Positions 25,798 through 33,744 of a stretch of 64,000 bases of DNA are shown in pieces. The position numbers were made by a program, and so were the translations under genes. The stretch comes from Colletes latitarsis (lineage: Eukaryota; Arthropoda; Insecta; Hymenoptera; Colletidae), in NCBI RefSeq assembly GCF_051014445.1, contig NW_027488366.1:26554001-26618000 (forward strand). The letters are read 5' to 3'. Numbering within the stretch: position 1 is the stretch's first letter; every line of letters begins with the position of its first letter. The notes beneath the pieces are model-generated. The model was not told where the DNA came from, did no database searches, and saw only the letters and a list, made by a program, of their open reading frames with translations.

Positions 25798-25810
25798 TAC
25801 CGCCCCCCCT
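25798..25810 (-). promoter_or_regulatory. polypurine tract (plus-strand primer)
   Basis: On the coding strand the 13 bases before the 3' LTR read AGGGGGGGCGGTA, a G-run directly abutting the LTR start. This is the expected position of the RNase H-resistant primer for second-strand synthesis. Confidence 0.7.
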
Positions 25811-25919
25811 TGCACGAATTGTGCAATACCCGGAGAACGCGGTAGTCCCGTACGGTCACTTTTTTACGCGGAGAGAGAGAACTCGCGCACTTTTAATTGT
25901 AAAAAATCAAAAGTACTTA
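25811..25919 (-). other. spacer between ORF3 and polypurine tract
   Basis: 109 bp with no ORF of note. GTAAGTACTT, a good match to a 5' splice donor, begins inside the ORF3 stop codon (GT at 25920-25919). Whether it is used is unknown. Confidence 0.4.
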
Positions 25920-26537
25920 CTATTGACCAGCTGCAGCCTGTTGAAGGAATCTCATGGACGTGGTCAGCATCTGGTCCGCCATGGCGAAAGCCATGGCGAT
26001 CTGACCGAACGCCGGCTGCCAGGTCCTTCTTTTTTTCTTTGCCGGGGCCGCTGGGGTCTGCGGCTGCAGGCCGCTGGTGGACGGTCCAGGGGTGGCCGGG
26101 GCGAGTTTCGCCTGTTTCCTCCGTTTCCGCTTTTGTTGCGGAGCTCGGTCGGTGGGGGCAGCCAAAGTCGACCCTGGCACTGCTGGTGGTGGCGGCGGGG
26201 TCGATTCCTCCGGGGTGTCGGCCCGCCACGCACAGGACCGCATGTGTCCGTCCTTGTCCCATCGGAGGACGTATTGGCCTCCGGGGGCCCGGTAGTGGTA
26301 TTTTCGGGTTGTCGTTATAACCCTGGCCGGAATCCTGAATGAGTCGACCCCGAAATTGAGGGTCACCTCCGGTTCTCCTGGCGCCTGTACGGTGGTAGGC
26401 TCCTCTTTATTGCCTCTCGGGGATATGGGCCTTTCCCCGAGCTGCAAAATGCGCCCGAATCGCTCATCGATTTCCGGGTCCCCGGAAAAGGATACCGCAC
26501 TACTCTCGCAAGATATGTTGGACGCGGTGTCACTCAT
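25920..26537 (-). CDS. extra ORF (ORF3) of BEL/Pao element, 205 aa, unknown function
   Basis: I do not recognise this protein. It starts at ATG 26537, lies 240 bp after the pol stop and is intact. The N-terminal third is acidic and Ser-rich. Residues 57-105 form a globular-looking stretch with several aromatic and basic residues. A Pro-rich linker (113-121) follows, then two basic clusters (KRKRRK at 136-141, KKKRR at 167-171) that resemble nuclear-localisation or nucleic-acid-binding signals. The C-terminus is Met/Ala/Gln-rich and possibly helical. There is no signal peptide, transmembrane segment or Cys-rich ectodomain, so although it sits where env would be, it does not look like an envelope. 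It could be an accessory nuclear or RNA-binding factor. It is open while gag-pol is broken. Confidence 0.6.
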   Translation of the reverse strand: MSDTASNISCESSAVSFSGDPEIDERFGRILQLGERPISPRGNKEEPTTVQAPGEPEVTLNFGVDSFRIPARVITTTRKYHYRAPGGQYVLRWDKDGHMRSCAWRADTPEESTPPPPPAVPGSTLAAPTDRAPQQKRKRRKQAKLAPATPGPSTSGLQPQTPAAPAKKKRRTWQPAFGQIAMAFAMADQMLTTSMRFLQQAAAGQ

Positions 26538-26776
26538 GATGCTGTCGTTTAGGAACTGAGCGGTTTTCGATTCCGCGAATTCCGTTACGATTCGGGGGCG
26601 CTCGGATTATTCGTTACGCCCTACCAATAATCCAACTCAGATTGGTGGATTCGTAACCCCCACTAATCCGTTTGAACTTTCAGTGACAACGGTCAGGTGA
26701 GAATCAACACCGTTTATTTCTAGAAACGGTCGTTTCTCACCTTTCGATCACTTTCGGCCGTTGGATGTTATGGTTT
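26538..26776 (-). other. pol-ORF3 intergenic region with nested stem-loop
   Basis: 239 bp without an ORF. A nested inverted repeat spans 26696-26741: outer arms GGTGAGAA/TTCTCACC (26696-26703, 26734-26741) and inner arms ACCGTTT/AAACGGT (26709-26715, 26724-26730) with an 8-nt loop. A second inverted repeat GGATTATT/AATAATCC lies at 26604-26611 and 26626-26633. ORF3 is not translationally coupled to pol, so this region may hold a splice acceptor, promoter or RNA structure for its expression; which one is unknown. Confidence 0.5.
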
Positions 26777-27262
26777 TTATGTGACCTCGTCGGCGTCGCT
26801 AACCGTTGCCGACTCGGTTTCTTCCACAGGCAGCTTACACAACCGCGTAATAGGTCGCGTAAAAATGGATTTTTCCGTGCGTATTTTAACAACACGTGCA
26901 TTTCCATCCCTGCCGGTGAATACCTCCTCTACTCGTCCCATTTCCCATTGATTCGGGGGGAGGAGAGGATTTTGCACTAAAACTAAGTCGTTTAGTTTTA
27001 ATGTTTTTTGGGCTGTACGCCACTTATAACGATTCTGGAGGTGCGTGAGATAATCACGTGTCCAATGCCTCCAGATTTGTTCGTGGAATTTTTGAATCGC
27101 CCTCCATCGTGTCAAACGGGAGAGTTTTTCAGTTTCCACTGATTGTGTCGGAAGCGCGTTCAGCGGACTTCCGACTAAGAAATGCCCCGGTGTGAGCGGC
27201 GCGTAATCGTCCGGGCTATCACTCAAAGCGGCAATCGGTCGCGAGTTTAAACTCGCTTCGAT
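26777..27262 (-). CDS. pol C-terminal fragment: integrase C-terminal region (BEL/Pao)
   Basis: This is the last ~160 codons of the pol frame, after the in-frame TAA at 27265-27263. The frame is open immediately after that stop; 27226 is a TTG, not a convincing start. It holds the PLTPGHFLVG segment, the Trp-rich RWRAIQKFHEQIWRHW region and the DLVLVQNP...W.MGRV element. These are typical of the long integrase C-terminal region of BEL/Pao elements. It ends at the genuine pol stop at 26777. Without readthrough it would not be made. Confidence 0.85.
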   Translation of the reverse strand: MEASLNSRPIAALSDSPDDYAPLTPGHFLVGSPLNALPTQSVETEKLSRLTRWRAIQKFHEQIWRHWTRDYLTHLQNRYKWRTAQKTLKLNDLVLVQNPLLPPNQWEMGRVEEVFTGRDGNARVVKIRTEKSIFTRPITRLCKLPVEETESATVSDADEVT

Positions 27263-27769
27263 TTAACAAAGCAATGTTTGTAACTCTTCGCTTGTGGGAG
27301 TGAATTCGCCCAGAGTCCGCTTCAGGTGAAATTTCACCGATTTCACACCGGCCTCTTGCATGCCACCGAAGTGCGGTGCACTCGGTGGGTTAAATTTCCA
27401 TCTAATTCCTTTTTGACTGCATTTATTACGCATTTCTTGCGTGTTGTACACTGCTTCGAAATTTTCGCGTAATTCTCGATCTGCCCCGACAAAGTTCGTT
27501 CCATTGTCACTGAAAATGCAGGACGGAACTCCCCTTCGTGCAATGAATCGATCTAATGCTGCCAAAAAGGCACTCGTCGTATAATCGTGGACGAGTTCGA
27601 TGTGGATGGCCCGTGTCGCGTAACAGACAAAAACTGCTATGTACGCTTTGTGGGCGGTTTTTCCTCGACCGGCGGAGTCGCGGACAAGAAAAGGTCCCGC
27701 ATAATCCACTCCGCAGTTCGAAAATGCTCTCGCCTCGCGGCAACGCTCAGGTATTAAATCCTGCATGAT
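27263..27769 (-). CDS. pol fragment: integrase catalytic core (BEL/Pao)
   Basis: Same frame as the preceding pol ORF and separated from it only by the TAA at 27772-27770; an ATG occurs at 27766. It contains the three acidic positions of the DDE integrase core: D in VDYAGPF, D in IFSDNGTNF, and E in HFGGMQEAGVKSVK. It ends at a second in-frame TAA (27265-27263), beyond which homology continues in the same frame. Each stop can be explained by a single substitution. The integrase catalyses insertion of element cDNA into the genome and is interrupted here. Confidence 0.9.
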   Translation of the reverse strand: MMQDLIPERCREARAFSNCGVDYAGPFLVRDSAGRGKTAHKAYIAVFVCYATRAIHIELVHDYTTSAFLAALDRFIARRGVPSCIFSDNGTNFVGADRELRENFEAVYNTQEMRNKCSQKGIRWKFNPPSAPHFGGMQEAGVKSVKFHLKRTLGEFTPTSEELQTLLC

Positions 27770-30700
27770 TTACGTGGAGGTTTTTACCCTCCATCTAACG
27801 CATCGCATGCATCCATGGATTACCGTTCGCGCTGCATTTCGACAGCCGAGAATCCAAAATCTTTGTCTTACTGTGTACATGGTCAACTGCAATCCCCCGT
27901 GCAACGTGTCAATGTGGCACTGCCGAATTATCATCGTAGAAACGTGATGTTTCGGCAAAATTATGGGGTGCTTGGTTTCCCATGACAGTGTTGTATTTTC
28001 CAGTCTGCCTCCGACTCTCAAGACATCTTTGTCATCGAGAAAAGGGTTCAGACTTTTTAATGTTGATTTTGCTGGGATTTTTCGGTGGTTTTTCAAACAC
28101 CGGTACTCCTTTGCAAAATGCGTGCGCTGGATGTAGCGGACAATTCTCTCGCTTGCGAGCTGCATCTCAGACGCGTCAACGATCTTCGCATCATACGACC
28201 TTCGCTCACCTTGCATCGGTCCCCTCAGTCGGAGACAGTATGCGGTTACGCGAAGTAGCTTATTCCAGGTCGAGAATCGAAATACAAATTCCCATTCTTT
28301 CTCCGGAATTGCTACGTGGGCGTGCACTTTGCGCTTCCCTTCTTCGGTCTCGATGAACGAAGGCGTTTTCGGCCAACAATCTTTCGATTCCGTTAGCCAA
28401 CTTGGTCCTGAAATCCACAGCTTAGATTGAAGGAGTTCCGCAGCTTCCACTCCGCGCGAATTCAGATCCGCGGGATTGAAGCGGGTGGGAACGTGCCTCC
28501 ATTCAGCATTCGGAAGTAACGTTTGGACCTTTGACACACGGTTGGCGATTAAAACCTTCCATGTGGAGGCGTGCTTTCTCAACCATGCCAATGCGATCGT
28601 GGAATCTGTCCAGCAGATTATTCTGTCGACCTTCAATGAAAGTGACTTCTCCACGTGCACAATAAGCTCGGCGAGCAGCACGGCGCCGTTCAATTCCAGT
28701 ACAGGAATTGACTGCGTTTTAATTGGAGCCACTCGCGTTTTTGCCATTATCAATGTCGAGGAGGTGACATTGCTCATTGTGGTCACTCGTAAGTAAGTGA
28801 CCGCTAAGTAGGCTGCGAGCGAAGCGTCACAAAATCCATGAATTTCCACGGAAATTGTGTCGGCTCCATAATTAATCCATCTGGGGATTTTTAGCTTATT
28901 TAAGCTGCTCCAATCCACGCAAAACGTATTCCACGTATTGAGCGTATTCGCTGAGATTTGATCATCCCACTGGATTTTTTCCAGCCATTGGGATTGCATC
29001 AGAATCTTTGCGCGAATCACGACTGGTGATAACCAGCCGAGCAGATCGAACAACTTAGCAATCTCCGAAAACAAATTCCGTTTTGTCATCGGCAAGGCAG
29101 ACGGCTGAAACCGTTGCAGATTGAAATAAAAATAATCGCCGGACGGTATCCAGCGTAAACCTAATACCTTTAATTCGCTGTCATCGAACAAGGTAAGGTC
29201 GACGGCGTGGGAGTGAGCGCTTTGGGGGATATTTCGCAATAACAATGGCGAATTTCCTGCCCATTTTCGCAGCTTAAACCCACCTCTTTGTAGGAGCTCG
29301 CAAACTTGGTTGCGAATTTTCTCCAACAAAGACGTATCGGGTGCTCCCATAAAAACGTCGTCTACATAAATGTCCTGCTCGAGAATCGGGGCGGCAAGGG
29401 GGTACCTGTGCCCGTCCTGATTTTTTAACTCAAGGAGGGTTCGCATCGACAGGTATGGTGCACACGCCGTACCGTACGTTACGGTATTTAATTCGAACGC
29501 ATTGAGCTGTTCGTTTTCGGGTGTGCGCCATAGGATGCATTGAAAACGACGATCCTGCGGGGCGACGAGAATCTGTCGGAACATTTTCTCAATGTCAGCC
29601 ACCAACACGTATTCATACAGACGCCATCGGGTCAAGACTGACGTGATGTCGTTCTGCAATTTTGGACCTACGTGTAGGATGTCATTTAATGAACGACCGC
29701 CGGTAGTTCGGCTTGTCGCGTTAAATACGACTCTTAATTTAGTCGTTGCACTCTCGGTGCGTATGACCGCTCGATGCGGAATATAGAGTCTGGTCTCGTC
29801 AATAGGCTCTATGCGAGTCATATGACCCAGCTCCTCATATTCCTCGAGAAACGTCGTATATTCTCTTACGAGGGTCTGGTCGGTGTCCAATTTTTTCCTC
29901 AACCTCCCAAGGGCGGAGAGAGCGATTCGATAGGAGTTTCCTAACGCTTCGTCCGGTCTCGGGTAAGAAAAAGGCAATCGGACGACAAACCGTCCTGTCG
30001 CATCTCGAGCGACGGTTTTTTGGAAGTGCATTTCACACTCCTCCTCCGCCTTGGTGTGTACCGAGGTCGAAGGGAGTTCTTCGACTTCCCAAAACTTGCG
30101 AATCGCCGTGTCCAGCGATTCGAGGACGTTACAGTGCAACGTCCGCAAAGTTTTGTTTTTACTGCCCTTAGCATTTATTGGGCCGGAAAGAATCCAGCCA
30201 AATGCAGTTTCTTGGGCGATTGGACCTGTACTGCTTATTCGACGGAAACCCGGTCGAATAATTTGCGCGTACAGGTCCGCACCGGTCAACACTTCAATCG
30301 GTTGACCGGAAGCTGGATTTGGATCTGCAAGCGGCAGATCCCGCAGCGCGTCGCATTTGAGTGCACCGGCCAAGGGCGAGGCGTAGCTCGTAATTTTGTG
30401 TACGATGTACGCTCTCGTCTCGACTAACGGCGCGGTATCTTGTACCGTTCCCAAATGCATCTGCACGCTGTATTTAATTTGTTGGGTTCGGCCGCCCCCC
30501 AAGCCCGTCACTGTGGCTGGGGATTTCCTCCGCGAGAATTTGAGGTCATTTGTCAAATTCGCGGAGATGAAAGACGACTCGGAACCCTGATCGATCAGTG
30601 CGCGCGCGATTCGCGACGCACCGTTCTCTCCGTACACACGCACGCTCGCCGTGGCTAACAGCACAGCCTTCGGTACGTCTGCACCGAGCGCGATACAATG

Positions 30701-31168
30701 TGACGTACCGGGCTGTGACGTCGTTGCCTGTGACGTCGTGGTACGAGCTGCTCGTTCGGCAGGTTGCGGCCGGCTCGATGGAGCCGTATACCGCTTTTTC
30801 GGGCGTTTGTCCGACGAAACCGTTGTCGCAGGTTTACGACTTTCGGTTTCGCTACGAAAGGTCTCAAAATGCAGCAGAGCATGATGTCTGCCCTTGCACT
30901 TCGGGCACCCCTCCTCGGATGGACAACGCGCGTTTCCATGCTGAGGTGACAAGCAGAGAATGCACCGCTGGCTATCTTTTATAAACTGATAGCGGCGGTT
31001 CGGCGTCAAGTTTCTGAATGCACCACATTTGGTCATTCTGTGCTCAAGGCCGCAAAATCCGCAGGTCACAGTTTTCTCAGCTGGACTTTCTAGAACGGAG
31101 TTGTGACTCCGTACTTTATGTTTCGGTGGGTGTTCGGTCGTAGGCTTGCTCGGACCTTCATCTAACAT
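27770..31168 (-). CDS. pol polyprotein: zinc knuckles, protease, RT, RNase H, integrase N-terminus (BEL/Pao)
   Basis: 1132 codons from ATG 31168, although the frame is open upstream to about 31340 and encodes the rest of gag. In order: CCHC knuckles at residues 36-48 and 69-82 and a CCHH-like one at 88-100; aspartic protease with DQGS at 193-196; RT from about 450 with the motif A Asp at 525 (VADIEKMF) and YVDD at 601-604; an RNase H region with FCDAS, then LELNGA and TDSTIAL; and the integrase zinc-binding HHCC segment near the C-terminus. It stops at TAA 27772-27770, inside what should be integrase. RT and RNase H motifs look intact. This ORF is not in frame with gag as it stands. Confidence 0.93.
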   Translation of the reverse strand: MLDEGPSKPTTEHPPKHKVRSHNSVLESPAEKTVTCGFCGLEHRMTKCGAFRNLTPNRRYQFIKDSQRCILCLSPQHGNARCPSEEGCPKCKGRHHALLHFETFRSETESRKPATTVSSDKRPKKRYTAPSSRPQPAERAARTTTSQATTSQPGTSHCIALGADVPKAVLLATASVRVYGENGASRIARALIDQGSESSFISANLTNDLKFSRRKSPATVTGLGGGRTQQIKYSVQMHLGTVQDTAPLVETRAYIVHKITSYASPLAGALKCDALRDLPLADPNPASGQPIEVLTGADLYAQIIRPGFRRISSTGPIAQETAFGWILSGPINAKGSKNKTLRTLHCNVLESLDTAIRKFWEVEELPSTSVHTKAEEECEMHFQKTVARDATGRFVVRLPFSYPRPDEALGNSYRIALSALGRLRKKLDTDQTLVREYTTFLEEYEELGHMTRIEPIDETRLYIPHRAVIRTESATTKLRVVFNATSRTTGGRSLNDILHVGPKLQNDITSVLTRWRLYEYVLVADIEKMFRQILVAPQDRRFQCILWRTPENEQLNAFELNTVTYGTACAPYLSMRTLLELKNQDGHRYPLAAPILEQDIYVDDVFMGAPDTSLLEKIRNQVCELLQRGGFKLRKWAGNSPLLLRNIPQSAHSHAVDLTLFDDSELKVLGLRWIPSGDYFYFNLQRFQPSALPMTKRNLFSEIAKLFDLLGWLSPVVIRAKILMQSQWLEKIQWDDQISANTLNTWNTFCVDWSSLNKLKIPRWINYGADTISVEIHGFCDASLAAYLAVTYLRVTTMSNVTSSTLIMAKTRVAPIKTQSIPVLELNGAVLLAELIVHVEKSLSLKVDRIICWTDSTIALAWLRKHASTWKVLIANRVSKVQTLLPNAEWRHVPTRFNPADLNSRGVEAAELLQSKLWISGPSWLTESKDCWPKTPSFIETEEGKRKVHAHVAIPEKEWEFVFRFSTWNKLLRVTAYCLRLRGPMQGERRSYDAKIVDASEMQLASERIVRYIQRTHFAKEYRCLKNHRKIPAKSTLKSLNPFLDDKDVLRVGGRLENTTLSWETKHPIILPKHHVSTMIIRQCHIDTLHGGLQLTMYTVRQRFWILGCRNAARTVIHGCMRCVRWRVKTST

Positions 31169-31275
31169 AGTTAGAGCCCTTGCATGCCCCTCCAGGAACT
31201 CTATCAGCTCGACATGCGAGGGATAGTCCGGGGTGAGACGTTGCGACCGTTCCCACTCAGCTTTCAGAGGCCCTT
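31169..31275 (-). pseudogene. continuation of gag in the pol frame (frameshifted segment)
   Basis: Between the gag stop and the first pol ATG the pol frame stays open and encodes a typical BEL/Pao gag segment (SHLEGPLKAEWERSQ). The gag frame runs into stop 31278-31276. The switch lies at or just before the run of five A residues (coding strand; T-run 31336-31340 on +) and is a -1 change, equivalent to losing one base from the run. Either this copy is mutated or -1 slippage joins the frames. BEL/Pao elements usually use one continuous gag-pol frame, which favours mutation. Confidence 0.7.
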
Positions 31276-32073
31276 CTAAATGGCTTCGAATAGTATGGGC
31301 AAGCAGCCAGTTTCGCTGCTGTAAAATCGTGCCCGTTTTTCGAATGCCGCAAGGGCTTGTTTGAAAACGACGACGACCTGATTTAGGCTATCGAGATCAT
31401 CTCTTTTAATCGTTTTCAGTTTGGTCAGTTGATTAAGCAATTTGGCGGTCACGATACGTGGTAACCCGAATTGTTCTTTCAGGGTTTTCCACGCCACTTC
31501 GAAATTCTCATCGGTAACTTCGAGGTGCGCGATCGCTGCCAACGCTTTATCCTCCAGACAGGCGTTCAGATATTGCAATCGATGCACATCTGCAAGCCTC
31601 GGATTATTTATTATGCCGGAGGTGAACAGATCCGCGAAATGTCTCCATTTACGTGGGTCACCTCCGAACTTGGGGAGCCGTTGTTTTGGAAGTTCGATAG
31701 CGACGTCATGGGGGCTGACCGACGTGGGTGCCGCTTTTGATTCAGCGGCCAGTCTGGTCAGCTCCGTGGTAACGTACGCCTGGAATTCCATATATTCCGT
31801 CTCCTTATTCTCTACGCCACCTTTTGCGAGGAAGTCGCACGTGTTGCGTTTCGCAGGGGCATATTTTCTCCGAATCGACAAGTACTGCTCAATAGCTTCC
31901 TTGTATTGTTCGGATACGGTGGCGAGCTTTGTCCTGAGGAGCTCCTCAGTGAACTGAGCTCGGCCACGTTTCTTTAAGTAAGAGATCGACCTTGACATCA
32001 TGTCGAACCGGGTGATCAGGTCGTCGAGATCGCCTTCGAACTCGCTTCGACCTTCATCCTTGGCGACAGACAT
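31276..32073 (-). CDS. gag N-terminal part (BEL/Pao capsid-like)
   Basis: 265 codons from ATG 32073, about 107 bp after the primer site. It has a charged helical N-terminus, then LPKFGGDPRKWRHFADLF and LQYLNACLEDKALAAIAHL, followed by WKTLKEQFG, the typical Pao gag (DUF1759-like) pattern. This protein assembles the cytoplasmic particle that packages element RNA. About the last 20 residues are out of frame because of the shift at 31336-31340, so the reading ends early at 31276 and lacks the zinc knuckles encoded downstream in the other frame. Confidence 0.9.
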   Translation of the reverse strand: MSVAKDEGRSEFEGDLDDLITRFDMMSRSISYLKKRGRAQFTEELLRTKLATVSEQYKEAIEQYLSIRRKYAPAKRNTCDFLAKGGVENKETEYMEFQAYVTTELTRLAAESKAAPTSVSPHDVAIELPKQRLPKFGGDPRKWRHFADLFTSGIINNPRLADVHRLQYLNACLEDKALAAIAHLEVTDENFEVAWKTLKEQFGLPRIVTAKLLNQLTKLKTIKRDDLDSLNQVVVVFKQALAAFEKRARFYSSETGCLPILFEAI

Positions 32074-32180
32074 GGTGATCTCTAATTCGAGGATTTTACA
32101 ATCTACTCGAAATTAAGTGGTTCCGTAAGCAGCGACTTACGTGAACGTACTGCAACTCTTTCCTGTTCTTTCAACCTCAA
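32074..32180 (-). other. 5' leader of BEL/Pao element
   Basis: 107 bp between the primer site and the gag ATG. It is the expected position of the packaging signal; no specific motif was recognised. Confidence 0.5.
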
Positions 32181-32197
32181 TCCGGCTCGAAGGACCG
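32181..32197 (-). promoter_or_regulatory. primer binding site, tRNA-Tyr type
   Basis: The + strand reads TCCGGCTCGAAGGACC (32181-32196), identical to the 3' end of eukaryotic tRNA-Tyr (T-stem CCGGC, acceptor strand TCGAAGG, discriminator A, CC). The last base is G at 32197 instead of the A of CCA. It is separated from the 5' LTR by two bases. The tRNA match is from knowledge of the conserved tRNA-Tyr sequence. Confidence 0.75.
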
Positions 32198-32199
32198 TT

Positions 32200-33739
32200 T
32201 GTTAGAAACTAAGGGTTCTAACCGGGGTCCGGACGAGGGAAATACTAGGGAGAGTGATTGATAAGTTTTTTATTTTGTAATTTTCGCTTGTCGCTTTGCG
32301 ACAAGCCTTTTATTTAATTTTAACAAAAAAAAATGAAAAAAATAAAAAAAATATAAATTACAAAAAAACGAGAATTATTTTATAATCCAGCCGGGGGTGG
32401 AGATTCACCGGCGTTGCCCCGGTTGGGATGAACCTTGGTTGCTGTAACAAAGGTTTGTTCAGATTAAATACGTGCGTACACGTATCGTAAACACGCTCGT
32501 CAGCTGTTCGCCTCGCTCTCCTAGCGGCTAGCTGTGCGCTGGGAGGGGGGAATCGTCTGTCGTTCAACGTGAATCAGTGGACTGTAAATTTGTACTTGTA
32601 CGCTGATAATTATTTATTGAAACTATCAGCGATACGTTTGCCCTGAACAGAAGAGAATTCACTCGTATCTGTCGGGGGCGACTTAGCCACGGACGGGTCA
32701 CCAAATGGAGGTCGTAAAGCTCCAAATGGGTGGATCCCGTGAGCACGCTCTCCGTGCGGGTGACGTAGGAACGTCGTGCGAGGTGATTTCCTGCGACACT
32801 GTAAAATTACTGCACGGCGACCGTTTCTACCGGGGACCGTGACAGTAAAGTGTCCTTTGCAAAAAATCCCTCGCGGGTCCAACCGCACTATAAAGCCTAC
32901 CCGGCGACCGTGTTGCACGGGGACCGTATTTGGTAGGCGGCGTGACGGAAGGTGAGGCGACCTTGAACCCGAACTCCTCCGTAGGGTGTACGGTCGACTC
33001 GTACACCGACGGGTTTTTGGAGAGGGTTTTTTGGCGACCTTTGCACGAAGAGCACTCCACGAGGCGGTACCGATTCAACGGTATGACCTTTGGGAGGCTC
33101 CAAAGCCGTATAGCTTTAAAGGGATTCTGGGTGGGTGCACCCTGAGTCCCTTACGTCGCGGTCGCGGCAACGACTGCAACGTACAATCCTTCCTAGCGAA
33201 GGCGGTCGCGCCACGCGTTGCGTGTATTACGACCTCCCTTTTGTCGCAGGTAGATTGTTCTGGGAAACTCTAACCGCAGCAACGGAGAGAATTCTTTTTT
33301 ATACAAGTCCGAATATTATGTGCGAGTCCGTACTTGAGGAGCGAGATCTTCTGGGATCCGCTCCCGTTGGCAGTCGGCTCGTGAATAATTACGAATATTG
33401 TCGCGGATCGACAGACGAAGACTCGGTCGCGCCTTGTCGTCGCGATGCGGCGCTGCAGAATTCAGCTGTCGATCTCTTTTCAATATATTATACGGTTCTC
33501 TCTCTCGACGCTGACGTCACGATACCGTTTAAACCGGTGCGAAGCGAATCTTCGCGTGAGGTCGGCGTACAAAAACACGTAAACGGCTGCGGTTTTAAAT
33601 CGTCCGAACGTTCAACGAACCTGACGAACGCTTAACCTTCCGCAGTGTCACGTACACAAACGGATACGGGAATCGCAGCCGAGAATTTAATGTTTTCAGA
33701 CTAACGCGATTTTAAATAGTTTTTTAACATATTTAAACA
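32200..33739 (-). repeat. 5' LTR of BEL/Pao element (right on the + strand)
   Basis: 1540 bp, TG...CA ends, gap-free partner of 24258-25797. In transcription direction it would hold the promoter. A TATA-like stretch TATAATATATTG occurs on the minus strand near 33482-33495, but no clear initiator was found. A perfect 9-bp-stem hairpin lies at 32286-32306. Large inferred U3 with a short U5 if the AATAAA pair near the low end is used. Confidence 0.97.
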
Positions 33740-33744
33740 ATGTG
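33740..33744. other. 5-bp target-site duplication ATGTG, right of BEL/Pao element
   Basis: Matches 24253-24257. The satellite reads on from here as ATGTGAAAAACGCGAAAG. The uninterrupted paralogous site is ATGTG at 49967-49971. Confidence 0.92.

Larger units (their letters stand above)
24258..33739 (-). mobile_element. BEL/Pao LTR retrotransposon, complete but with broken gag-pol
   Basis: This is a 9482-bp element read on the minus strand. In transcription order it has the 5' LTR (33739-32200), a tRNA-Tyr-type primer site, gag, zinc knuckles, protease, RT with YVDD, RNase H, integrase, an extra basic ORF, a G-rich polypurine tract and the 3' LTR (25797-24258). The BEL/Pao assignment rests on the three-zinc-knuckle gag end, the DQGS protease site, YVDD in the RT, the D-D-E integrase with its long C-terminal region, and the 5-bp duplication. 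Gag-pol carries one frameshift and two in-frame stops, so this copy should depend on proteins from other copies. Confidence 0.96.

Noticed and set aside
27263..27772. Programmed stop-codon readthrough at the two TAA codons
   Set aside because: Neither context resembles known readthrough motifs (UAG CARYYA, UGA CUA), and BEL/Pao integrase is normally in one uninterrupted frame, so mutation is the simpler explanation.
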